A stretch of DNA of 18,504 nucleotides from Conidiobolus incongruus B7586 (GCA_000697335.1 JNEM01008172.1:1-18504), one strand, 5' to 3'. Positions 1 to 9,447 are shown, counted from the stretch's first letter. A program made the numbers and translations. The notes: generated by a model not told the origin, from the letters alone.

Positions 1-340
1 ATATATATCAAATAATAAGATAATTTCAATTTAATTTAAAATAAAGTTTATTAAATAAAATAAAAAAATACCTTGATAAAAAATATGCTTTGGTAATAAG
101 TATAATAAAATTAAATATATGGTAATTTAAAATATCTTGAATATCATATAAAAATATTAATTTTGTTAAAAATATACTCCTTTATTATATAACAGTTAAT
201 TAAACTAAACTTCCAGGATTAGTGTTAGGGCTTATCACCTTGGATTCTTTAGACTCTATATATGCTTTAGACAAGGGTAATTAAATTAATTAATCTTAGT
301 TAAAATTAAATTATTTTTTTTCATTGCTTAATTACTTAGT
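1..340. other. AT-rich flank with possible decayed repeat
   Basis: There is no intact gene. Bases about 205-285 are less A/T-pure than their surroundings and, read on the minus strand, give a short open stretch of some 25 codons ending in a stop near 200. It matches no family I recognise. The tract lies directly outside the left inverted repeat of the mariner element, so it may belong to an older repeat into which the mariner inserted. That is inference; it could equally be ordinary spacer. Confidence 0.3.
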
Positions 341-374
341 TATTAGTACAAAAATTAAGTAATGGCACAATTTT
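341..374 (+). repeat. Left terminal inverted repeat of mariner
   Basis: The outer 19 bases (341-359) match the reverse complement of 1652-1670 at 17 of 19 positions, and both differences are transitions. The inner part (360-374) continues to match 1638-1651 with one gap and a couple of changes. A TA at 341-342 is the likely target-site duplication. Confidence 0.75.
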
Positions 375-384
375 AAAATTAAAA

Positions 385-1471
385 TTAAACAAATAAATTA
401 ATAAATAATATATAAAAATTAATATATAATATAAAATTAATAGCCTCTTTTATTATTAATAACTTTTTTCTATACTTTTAATAAGCTTCTAATACCTAAA
501 AAACAGTTCTTTTTATTAAAGACTGAAATTTAATGTTTAACAAACTAATTTAATTTGTTTGTAGGAATTTTTTTTTCTTGTAAGCTGTTTTTTTAATTGT
601 TTAAAACAATTATAATTATATAGGTTATAATCAAGTGAATATACTAGATATAGTAACTCCCTTTAATTTTTTTTATATAAGAAATATTTTACAACTTTAG
701 CTTTATATATTTTATAATTATTATGTAAAATAATAAGTATCTTTAATTTATATTGAGAACACCATTTAAAAATTGTTTTATTTAAAAAAATAATATATAA
801 TTTACTATTAATTGATTTTCCTTGAGGTATTAAATAAGAAAACTATATACCATTATAATCTATTATAATAATTAACATTCACTTATATTTAAAATATTTA
901 TTCATTAGAATTTATAAAGGGGATTAATTTAGCTTAACTTAATATTTTGTTTTATTTTTAAGTAAAAGATTATATAAAAGAATTTAAGATTTATTAATTA
1001 TAAGTATTCACTGTAAAAACTTTTGTTTTTAGTTATACCTTAATAAGTTTAGTTTAGTTATAGCTACTCTAATTTTCTTTTAGGCTTCTGTTAAATTATA
1101 AGGTATCTATTTTATATTTTTATTAATTAATCTAAGTTTAAACTTAAGTAAATATAATATACTTATATAATTAACATTAAATTACTTTAATAATTCTTTA
1201 ACAGAAATAAAAAATATTTCTTAATATATTTTTTTACTTTATTAATAAATAAAAAAATAACAGTAGAAATTAATCTTTTAGATTTTAGTAAATTTTAAAT
1301 AATGTCCCTTCTAGCTTTAAAATCATAAATCTAGTGATATATAGTAGTTTTAAATAAAACACCATCTTTATAAACTGTTTACAAGTTTTAGATAATTTTA
1401 AAAGGTTTATAATTAAGTTTTAAAGATACAAAAATAAAAGCCTTTTGATAATCACAATCTAGTTTAAGCAT
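385..1471 (-). pseudogene. Mariner transposase pseudogene
   Basis: The reading frame opens at an ATG at 1469-1471 and runs to about 385, about 362 codons, close to the 345-360 residues usual for mariner transposases. In the middle (about 1104-1050) it reads NLTEA-stop-KKIRVAI, the mariner linker motif LTEAQKKxRV. The three catalytic positions are placed by spacing: the first at 993-995 (context NKS-stop for the family's DESW), the second at 720-722 (LHNN for LHDN), the third at 615-617 (SLDYNLYNY for SPDxxPxDY). The first and second are 90 residues apart and the second and third 34 apart, which is the mariner DD34D signature. All three codons read AAT (Asn) where GAT (Asp) is required. One frame break lies near 1200-1216 and probably another near 530-560. 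The protein cannot be made and would be catalytically dead. Confidence 0.85.
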
Positions 1472-1532
1472 GATTAAATTTAAGTATAAATTTTAAAATC
1501 AAAATATTTTAATAAAAAAAAATTAAAATTGA

Positions 1533-1553
1533 ATATATATATATATATATATA
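1533..1553. repeat. (AT)n microsatellite
   Basis: About ten AT units lie inside the mariner, between its right inverted repeat and the transposase start. It is probably a product of replication slippage after AT enrichment. Confidence 0.8.
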
Positions 1554-1637
1554 ATTTGAAAATATTTATTTTCTTATATATTATATATATATATAATCTT
1601 TCAAAATGTATAATATGTTTGAAAAATCAGAAATTAA

Positions 1638-1670
1638 AAAATTTGCTATTTCTTAATTTCTATACTAATA
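1638..1670 (-). repeat. Right terminal inverted repeat of mariner
   Basis: This is the partner of 341-374, in opposite orientation, 33 bases long. A TA at 1669-1670 is the likely target-site duplication. Between here and the SNF5 stop (1671-2103) there is only AT-rich spacer, which probably includes the SNF5 3' untranslated region. Confidence 0.75.
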
Positions 1671-2103
1671 TTATTATATTTGGTAATTTGATATATAATA
1701 ATAATAATAATTCATAAATTTTATTATTTTTGAAATTTAATAAGAATAAATATTTAAATTTTAATAAAATCAATTTATTATCACTTATATATATTAATTG
1801 TATTTTTTTACTAATATATTTATAATTATAATTTAAATTAATATTATTTTGAATAATAAATTAATTATTTTTATTAAGAATTATTAGTATAACAAGTTGT
1901 TTATTTATTTAAATAAGAATGAAAAATTATGAAAATGATATAAAGTTCTGTTTAATGAAATTGAAATAAAATAGTAATTGAAGCAGATTCAAGTTAGGTT
2001 AAACGACAAATATAATATTTGTGATATAATATTAATTACTTGATTGACTTTTAAATTAAAAGCCATGTTCATTAATAAATGGCTAAAAATCAATATAATC
2101 CAA

Positions 2104-3717
2104 TCAATCAAAATGTATTTTCTTCTTAAAGTTTCTAGAACGGTCTGCTGCTTTCTGTTGAGACTTGGGTGAAAGTGCACGACTGAGCGCACTGGGATCA
2201 GAGTTGGGAAACGGAATGGGTAGGGGAAGTGGTGGGTGACGGGTGGGAGCAGTTTTCTGAGGTTCTCTCTCGGGCAGTGCAATTCCTCTTCTAGAACGTG
2301 TCTGACGTCTTTTACGGCGATACTCTCTCTCGCGATCTTTCTCCATACGATCCAATTCAAAGGGAGACAGCTCTGTGAGCATGGGGGTATATGTCCCAAC
2401 CTCATGCACAGATCGAATGCTCTTTGTTGGAGGTGGCAAGAAGCATTTTTGTAGGTCTTGTTCATGAACGTATGGCGATGTAAAATCGTGATCAATTAAC
2501 TTGAGTGATTTTAGATATGTGAAGCACTGCTCGCGAATACTATGGGCATAACAAGTAATAAACTCACCTCCAAGACCAAGGTCCTGGCATGTGAGATTAG
2601 CCATTAGCTCTGGATCACTATGGGGGGATAGAATGTCCCATGAGAATCTATCTTCGAGGTTCACATTGCCGATAGTAATGTCAATTTGAATATCAATAAC
2701 AAGCTCAGGTAATATCAAGCCCTGCTCAGAGAGTCTTTTCAAATGGAGTAGAGTTTCTTCACCGTATTTGGCATAATCTTCAATTTGTTCGTTCATTGAA
2801 TTTGTCACAAGAGGCACGAACTGAGGAGGTAAAAGTGTATCCTGGCATAAAACTTCAGCAAACGCTTCTACCGTGATTATCGGCTCATATACATTCCATA
2901 GTAGCACGTCCCTTAGCTTATGTTGGTTTAACTCCAATTCTAGACGAATAGGACACAATCCAAGCTTCAGACCTTCAAGTTGTTTGTTGATCTTACGAGG
3001 CTGATCCAACTTGAACCGAAGATAGGATGGTATGCGTGAATGAGGAGAAGTCCATAAAATAGGCGCAGGATGTATCTGCGTGCTGCGGTTTTTTGAAGCT
3101 GTGTGCTGTAATTGTGTTTTTAAATGTAAATTCTTTTCATTCTGCTTCTTCAATTGGAGTTTGTATTCGTTGTCTTTGATTTTGATTTTCTCTAGAGTGT
3201 CTTTTAATTTAGGATTATCTTCTATTTTAATAATATCCTTTTCGTCTATGTTTGATAAGCTTATTGGAGATACTGCTTCCGTATTTTGCTGATCTACTAC
3301 AGATGTAGGATGAGGAATTTTAGATTGGAGAAACGTATTTGGATTAGTAGGCGTTGCTGGCATAGCTTGAGTAGCTACAATTGGTTTAGCTGGCTGAAGA
3401 TAGTTAGGTAATTGAGAAGGCTTGGTAATATTGAAATTGGGAAATTGAGGTCTGGGAACTAGTTGAGGCATTTGAAGATTAGGTACCGGCATCGCATTGT
3501 GAAGTGGCTTAGGCAATAAGTTCCTTTGGAGGGCATTTGGATTGAATATAGAAGGATCGGTTTGAGGCATCAAGCCAGGAATTGGAGCCGCTTGTTGAGC
3601 ATATTGTATGGGATGATTTGCCAGTGAGCTAACATTAGAGTTATTATTATCAGTAGTATTAATATTATTTAAATTTGTGATATTCTGTAAATGATTATGA
3701 TAGTTATATGGATTCAT
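2104..3717 (-). CDS. SNF5/SMARCB1/SFH1-family chromatin remodelling subunit
   Basis: The 537-residue protein belongs to the SNF5 family, a core subunit of SWI/SNF or RSC nucleosome remodellers in the nucleus. Residues 1-155 are low-complexity and rich in Asn, Gln and Pro, as in fungal SNF5 N-termini. Residues about 160-205 are charged and likely coiled coil. Two SNF5 repeats follow. Repeat 1 is about 255-320 (PIRLELELNQHKLRD, then WNVYEP and QIEDY). Repeat 2 is about 338-405 (IDIQIDITIGNVNLEDRFSWD, then the hallmark LGLGGEF and HSIREQ). The tail (about 443-490) has YTPMLTEL and a long Arg/Lys-rich run ending LPEREP, as in fungal members. It is a single open frame without introns. The first ATG is used because the frame runs intact from it. 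Whether it is the SNF5 (SWI/SNF) or SFH1 (RSC) paralogue cannot be decided here. The neighbour at 5613 is divergent, with a 1.9 kb spacer between. Confidence 0.93.
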   Translation of the reverse strand: MNPYNYHNHLQNITNLNNINTTDNNNSNVSSLANHPIQYAQQAAPIPGLMPQTDPSIFNPNALQRNLLPKPLHNAMPVPNLQMPQLVPRPQFPNFNITKPSQLPNYLQPAKPIVATQAMPATPTNPNTFLQSKIPHPTSVVDQQNTEAVSPISLSNIDEKDIIKIEDNPKLKDTLEKIKIKDNEYKLQLKKQNEKNLHLKTQLQHTASKNRSTQIHPAPILWTSPHSRIPSYLRFKLDQPRKINKQLEGLKLGLCPIRLELELNQHKLRDVLLWNVYEPIITVEAFAEVLCQDTLLPPQFVPLVTNSMNEQIEDYAKYGEETLLHLKRLSEQGLILPELVIDIQIDITIGNVNLEDRFSWDILSPHSDPELMANLTCQDLGLGGEFITCYAHSIREQCFTYLKSLKLIDHDFTSPYVHEQDLQKCFLPPPTKSIRSVHEVGTYTPMLTELSPFELDRMEKDREREYRRKRRQTRSRRGIALPEREPQKTAPTRHPPLPLPIPFPNSDPSALSRALSPKSQQKAADRSRNFKKKIHFD

Positions 3718-4004
3718 ATTAAATGAATAAATATTTTCATTCAGTATAATTTATTATTGTTATTAGTCACAATTGTATTTTATTCAAATTTAATAAAAAT
3801 TAAAATTATATGGGATTGAAATAATCAAAATTAAAAACAGCATTAATTATTAATTTTTAATATTTTATAATTATTTTACAAATTACTAATCAGACATAAA
3901 AACCTTACTTAGAGATTATTGCATTATTGAATTTTCACAAAATATTAAAATATTTCTTAATTTATTATTTTTTATACTGATCTGAAAAATAATTAATTCT
4001 TTTG

Positions 4005-4029
4005 ATTATTATTATTATTATTATTATTA
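4005..4029. repeat. (ATT)n microsatellite
   Basis: Eight perfect ATT units plus one base lie in the spacer upstream of the SNF5 gene. Confidence 0.9.
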
Positions 4030-4314
4030 AATGATAACTCATAAATATAAAAGTTTAAAAATTTTGATAACTAAAAATATTTTCAAAATATCGTATATTT
4101 TAAATTGAAATATTTCTAAATACTTTCGATATGATTGATTTTTATATTATTTCATACAAATAATTTTGATAAATTCTAATATCTAGCTTTTAAACTTTTG
4201 TTCAATCTTCAAGGTAAAGTTTATCCTTGAAAAATTTGAATTAATAATAAATTGTTATTAAATATAATATATTATCTTAAGGAATATATATTTTCATTTA
4301 TATCATTATAATAA

Positions 4315-4503
4315 AATCCAGATTTCTAATATTGGATTAAAACCACAATCTATATAAAAATAATCCATTATTAGCGATTGAATATAGGTCTTAATTTACC
4401 CTAGTATTTAAAATCCATTTTTAAAATACTAGTTAAATTTATATCGCTTAGATTTTATATGGATTATAATGAATATTATAAACTCTATAAATAATACTGG
4501 ATT
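4315..4503. repeat. Large imperfect palindrome, about 189 bases
   Basis: The outer ends are AATCCAG (4315-4321) and CTGGATT (4497-4503). The core is a near-perfect hairpin: 4401-4413 pairs with 4419-4432 (one extra base) around the 5-base loop TCCAT, and pairing continues outward with small gaps through AATTTA/TAAATT and the GCGAT/ATCGC and AATCCAT/ATGGATT blocks. This is the shape of a small hairpin or MITE-like element. No target-site duplication is evident. Confidence 0.45.
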
Positions 4504-4879
4504 CATTTCCTAGCTTAGTTTAGCTGATTCAATTAGTATTACTACTAAAACCATTAAAATTCATGAATAATAGTATATTTAAAATCTATACTAGTAAATT
4601 TTAGGAATTGGCTCAATGATATTCTAGTTTAGATTGATCCATTAGTTATACATAGATTTCGATGTGTATTACTATATCCACTAATAGTTTATTACTCAAT
4701 ATCTATCAATCAATTAGACAGAATATTATTAATAATAGTTTTAATTTTAGTATAGTTTATGGATTATCTTTTTCAACTATAGCAAGATATTTACTTCCAT
4801 AATAAATCGAAACCAGATATACTGGAATCAATTCTCACTAGCAACAAACAGCATAGATGAATCACTAAGGATTACTATA

Positions 4880-4942
4880 GCCTGCCTGGGTTAGACATCA
4901 TTCTATGGACTTTAAGTCATAAACAACATCTAAAAGGCAGGC
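4880..4942. repeat. GC-rich inverted repeat
   Basis: GCCTGCCT at 4880-4887 is perfectly inverted at 4935-4942, with a 47-base loop that itself contains the short palindrome GACTTTAAGTC (4908-4918). Such G+C content is unusual for this spacer. Confidence 0.45.
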
Positions 4943-5612
4943 GGCATGAATCTAGTTGATATCCAATCAACTAATCATTGAAAATATATATATGCTTCAA
5001 GGCTCAATTCAAATGTTTATGGGATTTAGAATATTGAATCAGGGTTTAGTGAGGCACTAGCGTTATACCTTTTCATTGAAAGTAATACGAATAGCTTCAA
5101 ATTAGTTTATTCTACTTGTTTTTTATATTTATTATCAGAATAATTATAGATTGAATATTAATTAAATTTCATATTCAACCAACAAATTTAGGTTCAATTT
5201 GATTTATTTTGAATATAATAGTGGAATTAAAATTAGGCAATAAATAATAATATTTTTCTCAATATATCTATTACATTACATTACATAAAATAATCAATAT
5301 TTTATGATAAATGAATAATTTTATATATTGAATGATTTAATAAGATTTAAATTAATCAATTTTGATAAATTTGATACGTTTCAAACTAAACAAATTTTAC
5401 CTACTAAATCCACATCTCTAATTAAGGTTCTTAGTTTTATGGCGTTTAAGTGTAAGAGAGTTGGTATAATATCATTGATAATCCGACGTAATCTTAACTT
5501 TTTTAATTTTTTTTGATTTGAATTGCATGTATTAAATATTAGTTTCTGGTTTATTTTTTATTCATTTAAATTATTGAAGATCATTTCATAGTTATCATTC
5601 TCATTATATTTC

Positions 5613-7358
5613 ATGTCATTTCGTAGTTCTCGATTAAGGAATCCAAGTGGAAAATATGATCCCACTGTGTTCAAAAACAGCCCCCTGAGAGAGTGCATTA
5701 CTTTCAGTCCTGAGGATGAGCCTGCATCTCTCCCTCCCTCCAATTCATCAGTTAATGTCTCAGATGTTCGAAGTACATCTGGCAATGTGACCAGCTTGGA
5801 TACCAGCAGTTACTCGGTTTCCAAAATGATTCATTTAAATCATTCCAATTCTTATGAGAGCAATAATCAATTTAACAATCGGTTGATTCCAATTGACTGT
5901 CAAAACTACCAGACTGGAGGCTGGGAACAGTATAGTGGTAGCAAGCATTATGAAGATGAAGATACGGATGAGTACTCTAGTGACGAAGAGGAAACAGCAA
6001 TTAACAATGTCATTCAGATGCCATGGTCAAAAATTTATTCCACTGCTTCATTTAACTTGAGTTCAAACAGAATATTTAAGAGGGACAATCCTAGAAACCC
6101 TGCACTCGCATCTCAGAGCAGCTTAAATCAAAGCAATATCCGTGCATCATCGTCAAGTATGAGCCTAAACCTCAGTGAAATGTTGCGAGCAGCAGCAGGC
6201 CAATTAAAGAATATGACTTCTAAGAAGCTGGATGTACCATCAAAGCCTTACAGCATCAGTCATAACAACAAATCAACAATCAATGTATCTGCTTTACCTG
6301 CATTCAGTGGTGATGTGTTGAATCCAGTAGATGAAGATTCCATCCTATCACCAACTGAAACGGAAGTGTCAGCTCATGACCATCTGTCTTCAAGTTCTAT
6401 CATTCAACTTCCACCCCGTTCAGCCAGATCATCTTTTGGTAGAAAGTTTTATAGTGTAAGCGAAGTAAACGTATCACAGCTCCTTATGGCTAAATCAGAA
6501 ATTCACCAACCACATATTGCTGAGAAAGAGCATTTAACAGCTCATTCGCAGCCAGATTTGTCATCTCAGCCAACCGCACATAAAGTAATAGAATGGTTCC
6601 AGGGGAAACTCCCAAAGACATCACTGAGTGGGCTATACCGGAAACGCACGAGTTCCGTAGGGCTGGATATAGGCAATGATCTGAAAACTAAATCGAATAT
6701 TGGATCCATAGAGCACCTTAATGTATTTCGTTTCGAACAACATGATGACGATTTGAAAAAGTCAAATGTTTTTAAAGAAAAAGCTGGGTCCTTTGCTGAT
6801 TTTCTGAGAGATTTAAAGCCTGCAAAGTTCTCTCTTTTGTCTAAAATTCAAATTGGAGATTCTCCAGAGCCAATAATTCTTACAAAACAGCATGCGATGT
6901 TTGGCCAGAATGATCTTAGTCCCATCACTGATCAGAAAGAAAGAATCGTCAATCCAGAGCAATCCAAAGCAACTAAATGGTATCACTGGAGGCATTGGAT
7001 GAAAGGAGATCAGAGAACGGAACAGATGTATATAATTATCTTTGGAATAGGTTTTCTATTCTACCCTCTATGGTTCTTTGCTTATCTTGCAATTTGCCTT
7101 CTGCCTTTACAAACGAGTCGCACTCCGAATCCTATTCATACAAGGTGGAAAGGACGATTCAGATTGGCTTTCACCATTGCTCTTTGGGTGAGTTTGCTTA
7201 TCGCTCTCATTCTAGTAATTACCCATCCTAATTGGTTCCCTAAACGCAATCGGGTTGGTGTTTTTGGGGATATGAGTACAATGAGTTGGGATGATAATGT
7301 CTTGAAGAATCGAACAGTAGTAAATGAAAATATGGTCAAGTTTAATCGACACCGCTGA
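5613..7358 (+). CDS. Ser-rich protein with two C-terminal transmembrane helices, fungal, unknown function
   Basis: The protein has 581 residues. About 1-465 are hydrophilic, rich in Ser, Asn and Thr, with many SxS and SP sites and an acidic patch at about 113-127 (YEDEDTDEYSSDEEE). This part looks disordered and open to phosphorylation. Near the C-terminus come a charged, Trp-containing stretch (WYHWRHWMKG), a first membrane helix at about 472-497 (with FGIGFLFYPLWFFAYL), a basic loop with RWKGRFR, a second helix at about 519-541, and a tail of about 40 residues. The pattern of 'GFLFxPLWxxA, then Arg/Trp-rich loop, then second helix' recalls Ser-rich membrane proteins annotated as hypothetical across fungi; I know no assigned function. 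With both helices at the end, the large N-terminal part probably faces the cytoplasm. There is no signal peptide. The gene lies 271 bases upstream of the PDAP1 gene on the same strand. Confidence 0.85.
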   Translation: MSFRSSRLRNPSGKYDPTVFKNSPLRECITFSPEDEPASLPPSNSSVNVSDVRSTSGNVTSLDTSSYSVSKMIHLNHSNSYESNNQFNNRLIPIDCQNYQTGGWEQYSGSKHYEDEDTDEYSSDEEETAINNVIQMPWSKIYSTASFNLSSNRIFKRDNPRNPALASQSSLNQSNIRASSSSMSLNLSEMLRAAAGQLKNMTSKKLDVPSKPYSISHNNKSTINVSALPAFSGDVLNPVDEDSILSPTETEVSAHDHLSSSSIIQLPPRSARSSFGRKFYSVSEVNVSQLLMAKSEIHQPHIAEKEHLTAHSQPDLSSQPTAHKVIEWFQGKLPKTSLSGLYRKRTSSVGLDIGNDLKTKSNIGSIEHLNVFRFEQHDDDLKKSNVFKEKAGSFADFLRDLKPAKFSLLSKIQIGDSPEPIILTKQHAMFGQNDLSPITDQKERIVNPEQSKATKWYHWRHWMKGDQRTEQMYIIIFGIGFLFYPLWFFAYLAICLLPLQTSRTPNPIHTRWKGRFRLAFTIALWVSLLIALILVITHPNWFPKRNRVGVFGDMSTMSWDDNVLKNRTVVNENMVKFNRHR

Positions 7359-7414
7359 GCAATTAATACATCGAATGATATAGAAATAGAGGTCAAATCA
7401 TTATACTTGATTTC

Positions 7415-7420
7415 AATAAA
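7415..7420 (+). terminator. Candidate polyadenylation signal (AATAAA)
   Basis: AATAAA occurs 57 bases after the stop codon of the membrane-protein gene. In DNA this AT-rich the hexamer is also expected by chance, so the call rests mainly on position. Confidence 0.35.
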
Positions 7421-7629
7421 TCCATATCATGTAAATATATTCATTTATTAAATGTTAATCCTTTAAAAGGCATAAATCCAAATACTATTCTAGTTAAAAT
7501 TTCGACATTAAGTGTATCTTCCTTTATTCCAGTTCCCATAATATCACATCATAAAAATAAACATTAAAACTATTTACTCACATTTCATGCATACTAATTG
7601 AAATAATTATAATTTATTAATAAATAATT

Positions 7630-8397
7630 ATGGCTCGTGGTAAATTAAATAAACGCGGGGGGGCAAGTGCTGGTGGTAGAGGAAAGAATCAATATGATCG
7701 CAGAAATCACGACGATGATATGTGGGGTTGGGTAATATTCTCCCTCATTATTAATAATCAATCCTATTCATATCATCAATATCCTTTACTCTAGAATACT
7801 TTGGAGGAGCAAAATCGTAGAACATCCCAAGATTCCGACAGTGGCTCAGGTTTGGGATCAGATTCCGATCCAGACGAAATTCCAGTTCAAGTAATATATT
7901 ATATTTGCCCATAATTTTCATAAATATGAACATGTCGATTATATTTAAATAGCAAATGAAGAACCTTGACATTAAAAAGAAATCCCAACAAGTTTCTGAC
8001 TCTGAAGGAGAAGATAAAAGTATTGAAATTGAGAATCCTAACCGTCAACAAGTCAAATCCCACTTTAAGGCTTCGAATTTAGACACTGCTGCACCTAGAG
8101 AACTCTCAAGAAGGGAAAGAGAGGCCAAGGAGAAAAAAGAAGCTCAGGCAAGATATTGGAAACTCCATATGGAAGGCAAGACAGATCAAGCTAAAGCTGA
8201 TCTCGCTCGCCTTGCTGCTATTCGTAAGAAGAGGGAAGAAGCCGCTGCTGCTAAGAAGGCCGAAGCTGAAAGTATGTTTTTATATTATCTACATTCGATT
8301 AACAAGATGCTAATATTTTAATATAGTTAAAGAAGCTGAATTAAAGGCTAGAAATGCAGCTAAGACTAGTGGTGTGATCAAGAATCGATTCAAATAA
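7630..8397 (+). CDS. PDAP1: PDAP1 homologue (28 kDa heat- and acid-stable phosphoprotein), four exons
   Basis: The spliced model is exons 7630-7731, 7795-7890, 7953-8271 and 8327-8397. It gives 588 bases, 195 residues plus stop, close to the 181 residues of animal PDAP1. Introns are 63, 62 and 55 bases, starting GTAATA, GTAATA and GTATGT and ending CTAG, ATAG and ATAG; the third has a branch-point-like GCTAAT at 8309-8314. The N-terminus is Gly/Arg/Lys-rich ([12 protein letters not shown]), then an acidic Ser/Asp stretch (about 46-63). The conserved PDAP1 domain is encoded in exon 3: IEIENPNR (90-97), then [10 protein letters not shown] and [18 protein letters not shown]. The ATG is chosen because it precedes the family's basic start. 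PDAP1 is a casein-kinase-type phosphoprotein in animals, implicated in RNA binding and growth-factor signalling; its role in fungi is unclear. Confidence 0.92.
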
Positions 8398-9447
8398 TTT
8401 AATATATATTGTATTAAATATTTTATTTCATGTGAATAGCTTCATTAATCAACATTAAATTAATCGAAATTTTTGTAGATTAGATATAATCTAATCTATA
8501 TTTAAAAAAAATTATCAAAAAAGCATATTCTTTAGCCTTTTCAATACTATATTCATTATTAATTTTTAGTTATTCATTAAAACTATTTTCTTGATCAACA
8601 TAATTAAATATCTAAAAATTCTTATGAATAAATATTTCTATCATATTTAATTCAGTTTTAAACAGTGATTATTTCAAAAATTATGTTATACATCGGATAG
8701 ATAATGTGCAATCATAAAATTAATACGATATGTTGTCCATATCTATAAAGAATATTATGTAGTTATAGTTTAAAACATTGATATTTTTGATGGTTTGAAT
8801 AATTTATCATATATTTATCTTTTTTTATTTCAAATAATTTTAATTTATTAATATTTATTAAAATCATTTTGACTCATTCTATTGGATAATCATATTTACA
8901 ATATCAAAAATGATTATAGATTTTATACTAAGAATAAACAAATTTTAATATTTTCTATTGTATAACCCTAGTGTATGATTATTGAAAAATTCACATATTG
9001 ATTATAATATAATATTTTTTATTAAGCAGCTAATAAAATATTTTATCATATATTCAACCTAATGAATAATATAAATCTGATTTAATAATCTTGGAAAACA
9101 ATTTGACAAATTTTAAATATTTTAAAATTTATAACAATATATAATAAATTGAACCCTCAAAACTGTTGAAAGATATTTATGAGTGAATTATTCACGTAAT
9201 ACTAGAGTTATGTTTTTTATTGCTTAATTGAGGAAAACAGTTTCTATATTGTACAATATTGGTATACATTTAAAAATTATTTACTATTCATCCTCTTCAT
9301 AACACAATTTTCGATCACTCTGATTAATTAATTTCAAGTACTCTAGCCATTCCAAATATTATATTCCTATTAATATATTAAATACAGTATTTAATAATAT
9401 ATTTATTTGAATGAATATAATGTACATTTGATATCATGGATGTGATA
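8398..9447. other. AT-rich intergenic spacer
   Basis: No gene is visible. It holds the PDAP1 3' region with a perfect hairpin (8476-8498) and a 14-base perfect palindrome centred on GTAC (9246-9259). On the minus strand a 25-codon open stretch (9284-9358) looks protein-like but lacks a start and is too short to call. Confidence 0.5.
8476..8498. repeat. Perfect hairpin, 10-bp stem, 3-base loop
   Basis: The sequence TAGATTAGAT pairs exactly with ATCTAATCTA around a 3-base loop. It begins 79 bases after the PDAP1 stop codon and is followed by an A-rich run, so it may lie in that gene's 3' untranslated region. Confidence 0.55.

Larger units (their letters stand above)
341..1670 (-). mobile_element. 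Mariner (DD34D) DNA transposon, full length but inactivated, RIP-like decay
   Basis: The element is about 1.33 kb, the usual mariner size. It is bounded by imperfect terminal inverted repeats (341-374 and 1638-1670), each ending at a TA dinucleotide, the known mariner target. A decayed transposase fills most of it on the minus strand. It has about a dozen in-frame stops and one or two frame breaks. Almost every stop can be explained by a single C-to-T or G-to-A change in a Gln, Arg or Trp codon, and the whole element is extremely rich in TA steps. That pattern is what repeat-induced point mutation leaves. The element ends about 430 bases past the SNF5 stop codon, so it sits in the spacer and breaks no visible gene. 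Confidence 0.85.
3718..5612. other. Divergent intergenic spacer
   Basis: This 1.9 kb spacer separates the minus-strand SNF5 gene from the plus-strand membrane-protein gene and should hold both promoters. Bases 3720-4310 are plain AT-rich DNA with an ATT microsatellite. Bases about 4315-5060 are more complex, with several inverted repeats and repeated TGGATTA and ACTAGT-like words; this may be an old mobile element, but I see no recognisable protein remnant or clear ends. Bases 5330-5515 have short open stretches on both strands without a convincing start or family, and are probably 5' leader of the gene at 5613. Confidence 0.5.

Noticed and set aside
1529-1717. Plus-strand open frame across the right end of the mariner
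   Set aside because: Composed of AT microsatellite and spacer; the translation is Ile/Tyr/Asn low complexity.
5328-5516. Short open stretches on both strands just upstream of the membrane-protein gene
   Set aside because: There is no ATG for the plus-strand frame, no family resemblance, and both strands are open at once. Leader sequence is the simpler reading.
9284-9358. Minus-strand open stretch of 25 codons that looks protein-like
   Set aside because: It has no start, a stop codon lies just upstream and it is too short. It could be a fragment linked to the 9448-9765 segment but cannot be joined to it in frame.
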